64,000 bases of DNA, from the NCBI GenBank assembly GCA_021776735.1, contig JAJFFH010000024.1, positions 23,744-87,743 on the forward strand. The letters run 5' to 3'. Below, one piece after another: positions 8,360-17,219 of this stretch; the stretch's first letter is position 1, and each line of letters starts with the position of its first letter. This DNA comes from Planctomycetota bacterium. GTDB lineage: Bacteria > Planctomycetota > PLA2. The notes beneath the pieces are model-generated. The model saw only the letters and a program-made list of their open reading frames with translations. It did not search any database and was not told the DNA's origin. The translations under genes and the position numbers were made by a program.

Positions 8360-9435
8360 ACCGGACCCTCGGAAAAAGCATCGCCGTCCTGGGGCTGTTG
8401 GCCTGCGTGCTGATCGCACGCCCCGCCGCGCACGAGCTGCGCGCGCACCGGCCCCCGCGCCCCCCTTCCCAACAAATCGGTGTCGGTCCGCTGCTGGGCA
8501 GCGTCCTCACGGGTTCGTTTCGTCCGCTGCTCTTGACGTATCTGTGGATGCGCACGGACACGCTCTCCGGCCAGGGCCGAACCGACGAGTTGCACCGGAC
8601 GTTTCGCACGATCCTCGCGCTGTACCCGAACAACGACGCGGCGCGCGATTTTTTAGGTTGGCACCTCGCCTTCAACCTGAAGTCGGAGAGCCGGCGACGG
8701 CGCGAGCTCGCGTGGCGCTGGGCGAGCAGCGGGCTGGACACGCTGCTCGAATTCGAACGGGGCCGTCCGACGCTGGCGCTCTGGTTCCAGGTGCAGTGCG
8801 GGCAGAATCCGCACCACCCCGACCTGCCGCTGCGCTACCTCGGACGCGCGTGGGCGGACGAGCTTTGGTGGCGGGCGCGCGCGGCCGAGTGGACGAAACG
8901 GCACGCGGGCGAGGCGCTCGGCCGGTTCGAGGCCGCACTGTGGGCGCTCGGCAACCGGTCGGACTCCGACGCACTCGGCATGCGCGCCAACCTGCTGGAA
9001 CGGATCGTCTACGAGGATTGGATTTGTCGCGGAGACACCGACCGGTTTGACGAGGCAGAGGAGGCTCTCCGCGCCACGGCCCACGACACGATGGATTACC
9101 CCCCTCTCGCGCGACTGAACATGGACCGCCTGGCGCTGCTGCAGCTCATTGACAAGCGCGACCCGCGCAGCCTCCCCAGGCTGCGGCGGCGTATCAAACG
9201 CAAGGGCTCGTGGTTCCCCTACCGCGCCGGTCTCGCCCTGATCTCGCTCGGCGCGCGTGAGCGACGCTCCAAACTCGTCGAGATCGGACTCCTGGCCCTC
9301 AAGCGCCTCGACCGTGAGCTGAACCCAAACATCACGCTCTTTGAAGAGGAGCGCGCCCTGGCGACGGCGTGGCTGCGCTACATCGCCCGCGTGCCAGGCA
9401 ACGAGCCCCCGCTGCCCCAGTGCCCAAGCCGATAG
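8356..9435 (+). CDS. membrane-anchored helical-repeat protein of unknown function
   Basis: 359 residues, starting at an ATG that overlaps the previous stop by 4 bp (ATGA), so it is the third gene of the ABC operon. There is one N-terminal membrane anchor (SIAVLGLLACVLIARPAA), then an all-alpha region reminiscent of TPR/Sel1-like folds (YPNNDAARDFLGWHLAFNL, LARLNMDRLALLQL). The motif copy at 8380-8389 encodes SIAVL within the anchor. It is probably a periplasm-facing accessory of the exporter; function not known. Confidence 0.55.
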   Translation: MNRTLGKSIAVLGLLACVLIARPAAHELRAHRPPRPPSQQIGVGPLLGSVLTGSFRPLLLTYLWMRTDTLSGQGRTDELHRTFRTILALYPNNDAARDFLGWHLAFNLKSESRRRRELAWRWASSGLDTLLEFERGRPTLALWFQVQCGQNPHHPDLPLRYLGRAWADELWWRARAAEWTKRHAGEALGRFEAALWALGNRSDSDALGMRANLLERIVYEDWICRGDTDRFDEAEEALRATAHDTMDYPPLARLNMDRLALLQLIDKRDPRSLPRLRRRIKRKGSWFPYRAGLALISLGARERRSKLVEIGLLALKRLDRELNPNITLFEEERALATAWLRYIARVPGNEPPLPQCPSR

Positions 9436-9462
9436 ACAGTGCCCGGGCGGGTAGGCGAGCGA

Positions 9463-9696
9463 CTACACGCGCTTCTTGATCTTGGCGACGATCGTGGCGT
9501 CGTCGGGGAACTCGCCGGTTTCCAGCTTCGAGTAGATCCGGTCGTCATCGACGTAGACCTCGAAGCGGCCGTCCCCATGCGGGTGGAGCGAGAGTTCGCT
9601 CATGTTCTGCTTGATCGTGTTCGCGATATTGGTCGCCAAACTGACGGCCGCCGGCTCGTAGTTTCAAGCCGCGCAGTACTCGATGCGGATCTTCAT
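9463..9696 (-). CDS. SelW/Rdx-family selenoprotein with in-frame UGA (CAAU)
   Basis: Reading UGA at 9664-9666 as selenocysteine gives a 77-residue protein. It begins MKIRIEYCAA-U-NYEPAAVS and continues SELSLHPHGDGRFEVYVDDD and KLETGEFPDDATIVAKIKKR. This is the classic Rdx layout (SelW/SelT/SelH): an IEYC-x-x-U redox motif after the first strand, then a beta-alpha-beta-beta thioredoxin-like core ending in FPD...I. Family members act as small cytosolic thiol/selenol redox proteins. A weak hairpin whose loop starts ~19 nt after the UGA (GCC-GUCAGUUU-GGC) could be the bacterial SECIS. The gene is missed if UGA is read as stop. A frameshift or sequencing error is unlikely, since the Cys-x-x-Sec spacing is exact. 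Confidence 0.82.
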
Positions 9697-9737
9697 AGGG
9701 ACAGGATAAGCCGCGGGCAAGGGATCGGGCTACTCGG

Positions 9738-10676
9738 CTACTCGGTGATCCACACGAAGTCGGCGTAGCGCCTTGCGTGCAGGGCGGAACCGTTATCGCC
9801 GTCCGTCTGCTTTTGCATACAGATCACCGTCGCGTGGTCCTTGCCGTTGCGCCGGTGGACCCGGTTCGGGATGCCGTAGCGGTTGGCGATGTGGCCGGTG
9901 CCGGCCAGCACGACGATCTGCGCCGTCTCGGGCGCGGTCTGGAACCAGCGCACGACCGTGTCGGCCATGGTGTCGTCCCAAAGCAGCATGCCGCGATAAA
10001 ACGCCTCGAACTTCGCCGGGTCGAGCTTGGTTCCGGGCGGAAGATGCTGCCGATAGATCTTGTCGAGATACGCGCGGTGCTCGACGTCCGTGTCGTCGAG
10101 CGGCGGAAGCGTGCGGCGCATCACCTGGGGCAGTCCCTTGATCCCGACCTTGCGCGCGGCCTTGCGAATCTCGGTCTCGACGTTGAGCGCAACAATCGGC
10201 AGGCGATGCTGTCGGCAAAACGACAGGATGGGCCGGTAGAGGGCGACGTCGTACCCCCACCGCTTTTTCCACTCGGTGCGCCGAAGCATCTCGGCCTCGG
10301 AAATGCGCCCCTCGGTGTACTCGTCGAGCACCGGCTGGAACTTGCGCTGAAACATCTCCATCCCGACCGCGTGCAGCCGCCCGCGCGAGTACAGATAGTC
10401 GATCACCAGCAACTGGACCGCGTGGTGCGCCTTGCTCGTGTGCGACTCCCCGACGTACACGATGTCGGCTCCGGCCAGGTCATCGACCATGGCCATGAAC
10501 TCGGCCTCGCGCGAGGTCCGCAGGAGGGAGCCCCTGGGTAAGACGCCGGTCCCCGGCGCGGGCCGCTCGGCCGCATCTGCCGCTTCGCCGGGCGCATCCT
10601 TGGCGCCCGCGTTGTCACTCTCGTTGCCGGTACTCGCGCAGGCCGCCAGAAGGCCAATCAAAAGGATCCATCGCAT
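9738..10676 (-). CDS. ChaN-like lipoprotein (Cofac_haem_bdg/DUF399 family)
   Basis: 312 residues with a lipoprotein signal (MRWILLIGLLAAC, lipobox LAAC). The family signatures are IVYVGESHTSKAHHAVQL near the start, GMEMFQRKFQPVLDEY, a glutamate-rich helical region, and AGTGHIANRYGIPNRV near the end. Relatives (ChaN of Campylobacter, PhuW-like) are haem-binding or haem-regulated lipoproteins. The motif copy at 9795-9804 encodes QTDGDN near the C-terminus. It probably acts on the periplasmic face of the outer membrane. No other haem-uptake genes are next to it. Confidence 0.78.
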   Translation of the reverse strand: MRWILLIGLLAACASTGNESDNAGAKDAPGEAADAAERPAPGTGVLPRGSLLRTSREAEFMAMVDDLAGADIVYVGESHTSKAHHAVQLLVIDYLYSRGRLHAVGMEMFQRKFQPVLDEYTEGRISEAEMLRRTEWKKRWGYDVALYRPILSFCRQHRLPIVALNVETEIRKAARKVGIKGLPQVMRRTLPPLDDTDVEHRAYLDKIYRQHLPPGTKLDPAKFEAFYRGMLLWDDTMADTVVRWFQTAPETAQIVVLAGTGHIANRYGIPNRVHRRNGKDHATVICMQKQTDGDNGSALHARRYADFVWITE

Positions 10677-10721
10677 GCCGTGCGTATGGTACTTGGCGAA
10701 CCCTACGGACGGGAAGCCTAC

Positions 10722-10731
10722 GGACGGCGAT
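10722..10731 (+). repeat. GGACGGCGAT motif, intergenic
   Basis: Lies between the ChaN-like gene and the end of the 10751-11446 gene, preceded by a second partial copy (CTACGGACGGGAAGC). Confidence 0.6.
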
Positions 10732-10750
10732 GCCCTTCGGGGCCGGGCGG

Positions 10751-11446
10751 CTACGCGGGCACGAACCGGAATTCCGAACCGGCGCCGGCACCGGCACCGG
10801 CAACAACGACAAGCCCCCGGATCACCTGATACTCACCGGTCTCGACCGAACCATATCCCGTCAACTCCACGGATTCCCCGTCCTTCGCGATCACATCCAC
10901 GGTCGCCGTCCGGAAGCGCATCCGGTTCCCGCGGGTTCTCACGGCCTTTTGGTTCGTGACCTCCAGGCAGTCGTCCGCATCTCGCGCATTGGAATCGCGG
11001 GTGCCACGAATCGAGGCATAAAAGACGCTGTCACCGAGTCGCGCGCCGTTCTCGATGGCGAACCGAACGCCGACAATGGCCTGCAGCCGCCTCTGCCTCG
11101 TCCTATGCATGTCGATCTCGCCGAACTTACCGTCATTGGTCGCGACGAGGTTCGTCCAAAAAGATCCCCGGAAGCGACCGCGCCGGACCCGGACCGTCCG
11201 TGTGCAAAACGTCAACGTGGTGCGCTGTTCGTCGACGGTTGCGGCCTCGGGTGGCTGGACGGTACCGATCTTGCCGTCCATGATCCGGAAGACGATGGTG
11301 GATCCGCCGATCCGGGCTCCGGTGTCCAACCAGTACGTTCCATCCGCGAGCTCAAGCTTGCAATCGTCGCACATCGGCGAGTCATGGCCCGGTGAAACCG
11401 TGTAGCAACCCTTGAATCTGCCGCGACGAATCCAAATCTCGCTCAT
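10751..11446 (-). CDS. unknown protein with two RRGRF(K/R)G repeats
   Basis: 231 residues. A strong ribosome site (AAGGAGGG) sits 6 bp before the ATG at 11446, which settles the start. The sequence contains two similar units, IWIRRGRFKGCYTV and VRVRRGRFRGSFWT, and several short beta strands, with a CDDC pair near residue 25. The C-terminus has a GAGAGAG stretch encoded by a short GCCGGT tandem. No signal peptide or membrane segment. I do not recognise the family. Confidence 0.55.
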   Translation of the reverse strand: MSEIWIRRGRFKGCYTVSPGHDSPMCDDCKLELADGTYWLDTGARIGGSTIVFRIMDGKIGTVQPPEAATVDEQRTTLTFCTRTVRVRRGRFRGSFWTNLVATNDGKFGEIDMHRTRQRRLQAIVGVRFAIENGARLGDSVFYASIRGTRDSNARDADDCLEVTNQKAVRTRGNRMRFRTATVDVIAKDGESVELTGYGSVETGEYQVIRGLVVVAGAGAGAGSEFRFVPA

Positions 11447-11517
11447 GCGCCCTCCTTGTTTCAGAACGATAACACTACGCTGGGCAACTCCAGTCAAGGG
11501 AAACTCACAGCGTACTC

Positions 11518-11527
11518 GGACGGCGAT
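11518..11527 (+). repeat. GGACGGCGAT motif, intergenic
   Basis: Sits 3 bp beyond the stop of the methyltransferase gene, between two minus-strand genes. Confidence 0.6.
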
Positions 11528-11530
11528 GCT

Positions 11531-12277
11531 TCAGGGCTTTCGGAGTACCAGCAGGCCGATGGGCTCCTGCAACGACCGGCCCCAGCCCTGGGAAACGGCT
11601 GCGGTCATGCGGGCGACGCCGGCCCGAAACGCATCGTCCGGGATCGCCACGAGGTCCGAGTAGGCGCGGGCGCGGATTTTTTCGAGGTACGCCACGGGCG
11701 AGTCCGCCACCGGCTGGCTGACCGCGCGACGAACGCCGAGCGCGAATCCGGCGCCCGCGAACGCCGCGACAATCTCGTCACCGGCGGGCACCGTCCCGCG
11801 CGATACGGCGGCCGCCTCGGGAAAGAACTCCAGATACGGATACCCATCGAGATAATCGCGCAGGTAGTTGCGCACCGCGACGTGCCCGCCAGGGACGAGC
11901 ACGCGAGCGAATTCAACGGCGACGCCGGCGAGGTCGCCCAGGTGATGGATGGAGTTCGATGCGAAGACCAGCCCTGCGGACTTGTCGGCCACGGGAAGCC
12001 GTCGGCCAGTCCCCCGGCAATAGTGAACGGACGGCGCCGGAGCGCCGGCCTCGGCCAGCATCCGCGCGGAACGATCCACGCCCAGCACGAGGGCAGAAAA
12101 GGCCTCGGCAAGTCCGCCCGAGAAGCGCCCGGTGCCGCAGCCGGCATCGACCACGAGCGACCCGGACGCCTGCGGCGCCGCATCCTTGACGGCTTGCAGC
12201 CACATGCGAAGGACCGCCACGGGCATCGCGCGCGCCTCGCGATAGATCGCCGGAATCGGAGTCGCGTCGTAGTCCAC
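11531..12277 (-). CDS. class I SAM-dependent methyltransferase
   Basis: 248 residues. Motif I VVDAGCGTGRFSG (residues ~42-54), an acidic motif II (LGVDRSARML), motif III LVFASNSIHHL and post-motif VPGGHVAVRNYL are all present, as in the Methyltransf_11 group. The substrate cannot be told from sequence. The next upstream gene on the same strand is a small membrane protein, with a 23-bp gap. Confidence 0.8.
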   Translation of the reverse strand: MDYDATPIPAIYREARAMPVAVLRMWLQAVKDAAPQASGSLVVDAGCGTGRFSGGLAEAFSALVLGVDRSARMLAEAGAPAPSVHYCRGTGRRLPVADKSAGLVFASNSIHHLGDLAGVAVEFARVLVPGGHVAVRNYLRDYLDGYPYLEFFPEAAAVSRGTVPAGDEIVAAFAGAGFALGVRRAVSQPVADSPVAYLEKIRARAYSDLVAIPDDAFRAGVARMTAAVSQGWGRSLQEPIGLLVLRKP

Positions 12278-12300
12278 GGTCGAAGCCTATCGCCCAAAGG

Positions 12301-12705
12301 TCACTGCGGTGAACTCCAGCGGCGGCGCCGGAGGCTTGCTACTACGAGAAACGGAAGAAAGGCGGCGATCTGCATGATCGGCAGAGCCACGAAGACAAGG
12401 CCCCCCTGTGCGTCGAGATCGAGGACGAACGTGCGAAAGAGCAGCACGATGGACGCCACGACGATGAGCAGCACACCGGCAAACAACAACAGCAACAAAC
12501 GCCCGGCAGCGGATTCCTTGCCGGACGGGCCGCGAAAGCGCCGGCCCGAGAGAACCATGACCACGAACGGGACCGCCGCCCAGATCAGAAACGGAAGCAC
12601 GCTCAGCCACCATCGGGGCTCTCCCGGCGTTCCGGCGCCGATCATGAACCCGATCACCGTCAAGAAACCGACAAGGGCGGTGACGAAGTAAAGGCGGCGC
12701 ACCAT
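12301..12705 (-). CDS. small membrane protein with four predicted helices
   Basis: 134 residues with hydrophobic stretches near 5-25, 33-55, 68-92 and 103-124, and a basic C-terminus (RRRRW). It lies 4 bp after the copper ATPase stop, so the two are likely co-transcribed. Function unknown; it could be an accessory of the transporter, but nothing in it binds copper visibly. Confidence 0.55.
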   Translation of the reverse strand: MVRRLYFVTALVGFLTVIGFMIGAGTPGEPRWWLSVLPFLIWAAVPFVVMVLSGRRFRGPSGKESAAGRLLLLLFAGVLLIVVASIVLLFRTFVLDLDAQGGLVFVALPIMQIAAFLPFLVVASLRRRRWSSPQ

Positions 12706-12709
12706 GGCT

Positions 12710-14767
12710 CTATGCGCGGCGCAGACGGAGCGAGTTTGCCACGACCGTGATCGAGCTCATGGCCATGGCGGCGGCGCCGTAGCTCGGAGTAACTTGAAAT
12801 CCCAGGAGGCCCGCGGCGGCCGGGATCGCGACGACGTTGTAGGCGAACGCCCAAAACAGGTTCCAGCGAATCGTATCGAGCGTGCGGCGGCCGAGGCGGA
12901 TGGCGTCCGGAACCGCGTGCAGGTTCGCGCGCACGAGCGTGATGTCGGCGGCCTCGATCGCGATGTCCGTGCCGCCGCCCATGGCGATGCCGACGTCGGC
13001 CGCCGCGAGTGCCGGCGCGTCGTTGATGCCGTCGCCAACCATCGCCGTGCCCGGCTCGAGCCGAGCGAGCTTGTCCTCCGGCAACAGTTCCGCGTGCACG
13101 GTGTCGAGGCCCGCCGCGTCGGCGATGGCGCGCGCGACTTTGCGATTGTCGCCGGTGAGCATGATCGACTCGACGTCGAGCTCGCGCAGCGCCGCAAGTG
13201 CAGCCTTGGCCTCGGGACGGAGCGTGTCCCCCACTTCGAGCCGACCGGCGTAGCTGCCCGCGCGCGAGACGTGCAGACCCTGCGTGTCCGGCACGTCGAT
13301 GTCGTTTTCCCTAAGAAAGCGCGTGCTGCCGGCCAGAAACTCCTCGCCGCCGGCTCGCGCGCGCACGCCGCGCCCCGGCACGGCGCGAAAGAAGTCGACC
13401 TCGAGCGGCTTCACGCCGCGCAGCTCCACGGCTGCGCGCACGGCACCCGCGAGCGGATGTTCGCTGAGATCCTCCGCCGTCGCGGCCGCCTCGAGCAACG
13501 CGCGCTCGCCGTCGCTTTCGGGATGTCCCGGATGCAACGCGGTCACGACGAGCTTGCCGGTGGTGAGGGTGCCGGTCTTGTCGAACGCGACTCTCTCGAT
13601 GCGTGCGAGGCGCTCCAGCGCGCGGGCGTCGCGAAACAGGATGCCGCGCTGTGCGCCGCGCCCCATGGCCACGACGATCGCCGTCGGCGTGGCCAGCCCC
13701 ATCGCGCACGGGCACGCAATGATGAGCACGGTCACCGCATGCGCGACAGCATCGTTCCAGGCCCCCGCCCCCCCCCAAACGAGTAGCGTGATCAGCGCGA
13801 TGACCAACACGATCGGGACAAACACGCCCGCGACGCGATCGACGAGTTCCTGAACCGGCGGGCGCGACGATTGCGCCACGCGCACGCTCTCGACGATGCG
13901 CGCGAACGCCGTGGCGCCACCGACGCGCGTCGTGCGCAGCCGAAAGCCGCCGGTCGCGTTGACGGTGCCCGACCACACCGCGTCGCCGGGCCCCTTGTCG
14001 ACCGGGAGGCTCTCACCGGTCAGCATCGACTCGTCGAGGGTGGCGCTGCCGGACTCGATCGTGCCGTCGACGGGAACCCGCTCGCCCGGACGCAGCACGC
14101 AGGTGTCGCCCACGCGCACGTCGGCTATCGGGACCTCTCGTACTTCGCCGTCGCGTTCGACGCGCGCCCGTTCGGGGGCGAGTTCGAGCAGCTTGCGCAC
14201 CGCATCCCCGGCCCGGCGTTTCGCGCGCGCCTCCAGCCACCGGCCCACCAAGACGAACGCCGTGATCAGGGCCGCGGCGTCGATCCACAGAGCGCCACCC
14301 GCACCACGCGCCCACGTCCACACCGACCACAAGAGTGCCGTCCACGTTCCGACCGCGACGAGCGTGTTCATGTCGGCCGCGCCGCGGCGCAACAAGCGCC
14401 AGGCCCCGACCGAAAAGTGGCGACCGCACCAGAGCACCGAAACCCCGGCGCAGACAAGGGCGACGGGCGGGGGCAGGAACTTCGCGCCAGCGGCCAACAG
14501 CACAGCGAGCAGCGCGTCGCGACCGATACCGCCGTCGGAAACATCGCCGTCCGTTCCCAACGACAGCGAAAAGCCCGCCGACTCGTGGAGTTCGCTCGGC
14601 GAAAACGGAACCTCGTAGACAACAACGGCCTCTTCGGTTGCCAGGCTCACCGCGGCCTCGACGACGCCGCCCTCGTTTTCGAGCGCGCGCCGGAGCCGCG
14701 AGACGCACGACGCGCAGTGCATCCCGCGCACGGAGTACACGACGCGCTCACTCAACGGGCCGCTCAT
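12710..14767 (-). CDS. copA: copper-translocating P1B-type ATPase
   Basis: 685 residues. One N-terminal heavy-metal-associated domain (GMHCASC), eight expected membrane segments, the ion-site IACPCAMG, phosphorylation motif DKTGT, TGES, SEHPLAG (the P1B His-Pro), and [12 protein letters not shown]. It exports Cu(I) from the cytoplasm using ATP. The motif copy at 14543-14552 encodes TDGDV at about residues 72-76, in the linker between the metal domain and the first helix, where extra residues are tolerated. Its start abuts the stop of the upstream cation exchanger. Confidence 0.92.
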   Translation of the reverse strand: MSGPLSERVVYSVRGMHCASCVSRLRRALENEGGVVEAAVSLATEEAVVVYEVPFSPSELHESAGFSLSLGTDGDVSDGGIGRDALLAVLLAAGAKFLPPPVALVCAGVSVLWCGRHFSVGAWRLLRRGAADMNTLVAVGTWTALLWSVWTWARGAGGALWIDAAALITAFVLVGRWLEARAKRRAGDAVRKLLELAPERARVERDGEVREVPIADVRVGDTCVLRPGERVPVDGTIESGSATLDESMLTGESLPVDKGPGDAVWSGTVNATGGFRLRTTRVGGATAFARIVESVRVAQSSRPPVQELVDRVAGVFVPIVLVIALITLLVWGGAGAWNDAVAHAVTVLIIACPCAMGLATPTAIVVAMGRGAQRGILFRDARALERLARIERVAFDKTGTLTTGKLVVTALHPGHPESDGERALLEAAATAEDLSEHPLAGAVRAAVELRGVKPLEVDFFRAVPGRGVRARAGGEEFLAGSTRFLRENDIDVPDTQGLHVSRAGSYAGRLEVGDTLRPEAKAALAALRELDVESIMLTGDNRKVARAIADAAGLDTVHAELLPEDKLARLEPGTAMVGDGINDAPALAAADVGIAMGGGTDIAIEAADITLVRANLHAVPDAIRLGRRTLDTIRWNLFWAFAYNVVAIPAAAGLLGFQVTPSYGAAAMAMSSITVVANSLRLRRA

Positions 14768-15717
14768 TCATGGGGCGGAAAGAACCAGAGGTTCGTGATG
14801 TAGACGGCGTAGGCGGCGAGCAGGATGATGCCTTGGCGCCGGCCGATGCGTCGATCGGCGACGAGCAGCGGGAACGCGAGGACCGCGAACACGACCATGA
14901 CCGGGAAGTCGACGGCAACCATCGCGGACTCGACCGGGATCGGCCGGATCACCGCCGTGGTGCCCAGGACGAACAGCAGGTTGAACAGGTTGCTGCCGGC
15001 GATGTTGCCGACGGCGAGGTCCGCTTCGCCTTTGCGCGCGGCGGCGAGGGTCGTCGCCAGCTCCGGGAGCGACGTTCCTACCGCCATCATGCCCACGCCG
15101 ATGACGCGCTTCGATACGCCGAAGTCCTCCGCGATGGTGCGAGCGCCCCACACGAGTCCCTCAGCACCGAGCCCGATGCCGACAAGTCCCAACAGGATGA
15201 ACAGCGAGTGGCGCAGCGGCTTCGGCTTCGCACTCGCCTCCTGGACGAGCGCACCCTGGTAGTTCCGCGTATAGCGCAGCGAGCTCCAGAGATAGAGCAC
15301 GAAGGCCGTGAGCAGAATCACGCCCGCTGTCCGGCTGACCTGGCCCGCAGGGCCGACCCAAAGCAGCAAGAACAGGGCCGCGAGCACGCCGAAGGGCAGG
15401 TCGCTCCGAATCACGCGGCGTTCGACGCGTAACGAGGTCAGGAGCGCGCCGATCCCGAGGATCAGGCCGACGTTGGCGATGTTGCTGCCGACCACGTTGC
15501 CCAGCGCGAACACCGGCTGCCCGCGGATCGCGGAGTCCAAGGACACGCCCAACTCGGGCAGTGACGTGCCGAATCCGAGGATGATCGCGCCAATAACGAC
15601 CTTCGGAAGCCGGTAACCCGTCGCGAGCGCGACGGCGTGGACGACCAGCACATCGCCTGCCTTGACGAGCAGGACGAGGCCGGCCACGACGGCCAGGATC
15701 GCGTAGGCATGGTCCAT
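14764..15717 (-). CDS. Na+/Ca2+ exchanger-family (CaCA, YrbG-like) antiporter
   Basis: 317 residues from the ATG at 15717. Two homologous halves each carry the alpha-repeat: [19 protein letters not shown]...[14 protein letters not shown] and [19 protein letters not shown]...[14 protein letters not shown]. About ten membrane helices. It is an inner-membrane antiporter for calcium or a similar cation. The reading frame extends upstream into the repeat array, but the family N-terminus starts here. It overlaps the copper ATPase by 4 bp, so the two are co-expressed. Confidence 0.88.
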   Translation of the reverse strand: MDHAYAILAVVAGLVLLVKAGDVLVVHAVALATGYRLPKVVIGAIILGFGTSLPELGVSLDSAIRGQPVFALGNVVGSNIANVGLILGIGALLTSLRVERRVIRSDLPFGVLAALFLLLWVGPAGQVSRTAGVILLTAFVLYLWSSLRYTRNYQGALVQEASAKPKPLRHSLFILLGLVGIGLGAEGLVWGARTIAEDFGVSKRVIGVGMMAVGTSLPELATTLAAARKGEADLAVGNIAGSNLFNLLFVLGTTAVIRPIPVESAMVAVDFPVMVVFAVLAFPLLVADRRIGRRQGIILLAAYAVYITNLWFFPPHE

Positions 15718-16035
15718 GGGCTGACATCGCCGTCCGGCAGGCGGGCCCGGACGATATCGGCGGGCAACGGTAACACAGCCCGGAACCGGACTCGGACCGC
15801 AGATCGACGAGTGTGAAGGGGGGCGCGGGGGCCACAGTTTTGCCTGGCACCTCGTACCGGCGGCCGCGGAGCGGCAGAGTTGCCTGGCACGTACCGAGGC
15901 ACGTACCGACCGCGTGGCAGTACCGTACGCGGCAGGGTCACCTGGCACCGTACGCGGGACCGTACGCGCGGCCGCCGTACGCGGGCAGGCACCATACGCG
16001 CGGCCGACCGCGGGGCAGTACCAGGCGCGGCAGGG
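15718..16035. other. gene-free spacer, mostly degenerate repeat array
   Basis: After ~120 bp without recognisable features the spacer becomes a patchwork of TGGCACC, GTACCG and CGTACGCG words, continuing to 16065. It is open in several frames, but none looks like protein. Confidence 0.6.
15726..15735 (-). repeat. GGACGGCGAT motif upstream of the exchanger gene
   Basis: Lies 9 bp before the exchanger ATG. It is the last copy before an 8.5-kb stretch (15736-24267) with none. Confidence 0.6.
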
Positions 16036-16065
16036 TTACCTGGCACCGTACGGCAGGCGGTCTAG
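15840..16065. repeat. degenerate array of CCTGGCACC / CGTACG units
   Basis: CCTGGCAC occurs four times (near 15842, 15890, 15938 and 16038), interleaved with more than ten GTACC/CGTACG words and GGCAGGGT(C/T)ACC. The last units form the 3' end of the GH114 gene (16036-16065). It may be a slipped or recombining intergenic array. Confidence 0.5.
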
Positions 16066-17010
16066 GGGGCTGCGGCTTACGAACGGGGTAAAGCCCAGCG
16101 CGCGGCTCTTTTTTTTCACGCTTGCGGCGTGGCTGGCAGCCAGGGCGTAGTCGATCGTGAGTACCGGCAGGCCCGCGTCCCTGGCGGTGCGCAACTGCTG
16201 GACGAGGGTCTCCGTGGACCAGTCACCGGTCGCCGGCGTCGCGCGGTCGCCCGCATCCGAGTCGCGCCATTTCGCGCCGGCGGTGCCGCCGTACCAGATG
16301 CTCTCCTGGCTGATTGCATCCACGACCGACAGCAGCGCGGGGCGCGCGGTCGCGAGCGGGGCGCCGTTTTGGGCGACAACCCGAAAGCCGCGCTGGCGAG
16401 CCCTTCCGCGCTGGCGGACCGCCCGGATCAGGTCCACCATCTCGTTCGCGGGATCGACCCCGGCGGCGCGTGCCGCCGCCACGACAGGCGGATGTTCGAA
16501 GCCGAGCACCCAGTCCAGATAAACGCCATCGAAGCCGTCATCCAGCGCCGCGTCCACAAGCGAGAGTACGCAGGCCCGCCAAGCGGGATCCCAGTAGGCG
16601 ACCGGGTAGTTGCCGGCCCAGCCGTCGGGATCGAGCGCCAGTAGAAACGCCGGCCGACCATGGGCCCCCGTCTCTCCATCGGGCGCGCGCCACTTCTTGG
16701 TCCAGTACGGCCGGTAGCGTTCGGCTTGGCCGACGTTCAGATACGCGAAACAGAGCTTGCCCCGCGCGTGCAGCCGCAAGACCAGCTCGCGCGTGGGAAA
16801 CCGCTCCAGCCCCTGCACCGTGCGCGTCGCCTCGATGACCAGCAATCCGTAGGGCGAATCCACGAGCGCGTCCGTCGCGCCCTGCCGCTCGAGCCCGTCG
16901 AGTTGCATCGCCCAGGTCCCGGGCCACGCCCGCCGGCCGCTGCGCGCGGTCCCGCAAGCCGCCAGCAGGCCGCACGCCAGCAGGAATTGGGGCAGCGCGA
17001 GGCTACGCAT
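16036..17010 (-). CDS. GH114-like lipoprotein, PelA hydrolase-domain homologue
   Basis: 324 residues from the ATG at 17010, which yields a lipoprotein signal (LPQFLLACGLLAACG). The rest is a TIM-barrel of the GH114/TM1410 type (endo-alpha-1,4-polygalactosaminidase): MQLDGLER at the start, LCFAYLNVGQAERYRPYW, DPDGWAGNYPVAYWDPAW, DGFDGVYLDWVLGFEHP, VVAQNGAPL and VLTIDYAL. In PelA this domain is joined to a deacetylase; here it stands alone. It is divergent from pelB (202 bp between starts), so it may trim or release Pel polysaccharide. The last codons lie in the repeat array. Confidence 0.78.
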   Translation of the reverse strand: MRSLALPQFLLACGLLAACGTARSGRRAWPGTWAMQLDGLERQGATDALVDSPYGLLVIEATRTVQGLERFPTRELVLRLHARGKLCFAYLNVGQAERYRPYWTKKWRAPDGETGAHGRPAFLLALDPDGWAGNYPVAYWDPAWRACVLSLVDAALDDGFDGVYLDWVLGFEHPPVVAAARAAGVDPANEMVDLIRAVRQRGRARQRGFRVVAQNGAPLATARPALLSVVDAISQESIWYGGTAGAKWRDSDAGDRATPATGDWSTETLVQQLRTARDAGLPVLTIDYALAASHAASVKKKSRALGFTPFVSRSPLDRLPYGAR

Positions 17011-17178
17011 GGTTGCTTCATCGGCGGGACGGCGGCTCAAGGTGGAGCGCCGGAAATGTCGAAGGGAACTTGCGTTCGTACGAACCGGGGCGGTGAAGGC
17101 GGGCGCAATCGGGAAAAATAGAGGGTGAGAGTCGCATCGGGGCGGCGGCGGTCGGGGTGTGTCCGCGCTGCAAAGGGT

Positions 17179-17219
17179 GGCTCAACCCTCGTGACCCAAC
17201 ACGGGGCTCGGGTTGAACC
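17179..17219 (+). promoter_or_regulatory. hairpin that includes the pelB start codon
   Basis: GGCTCAACCC (17179-17188) can pair with GGGTTGAACC (17210-17219), nine of ten positions, around a 21-nt loop. The TTG start of pelB (17213-17215) is in the second arm. This is a possible translational control structure; base-pairing is seen, control is inferred. Confidence 0.35.

Noticed and set aside
15813..16150. Several overlapping open frames in the GTACC array
   Set aside because: Low-complexity translations in all frames (repeated RGRVTW-, GTY-type words), without ribosome sites or protein-like composition.
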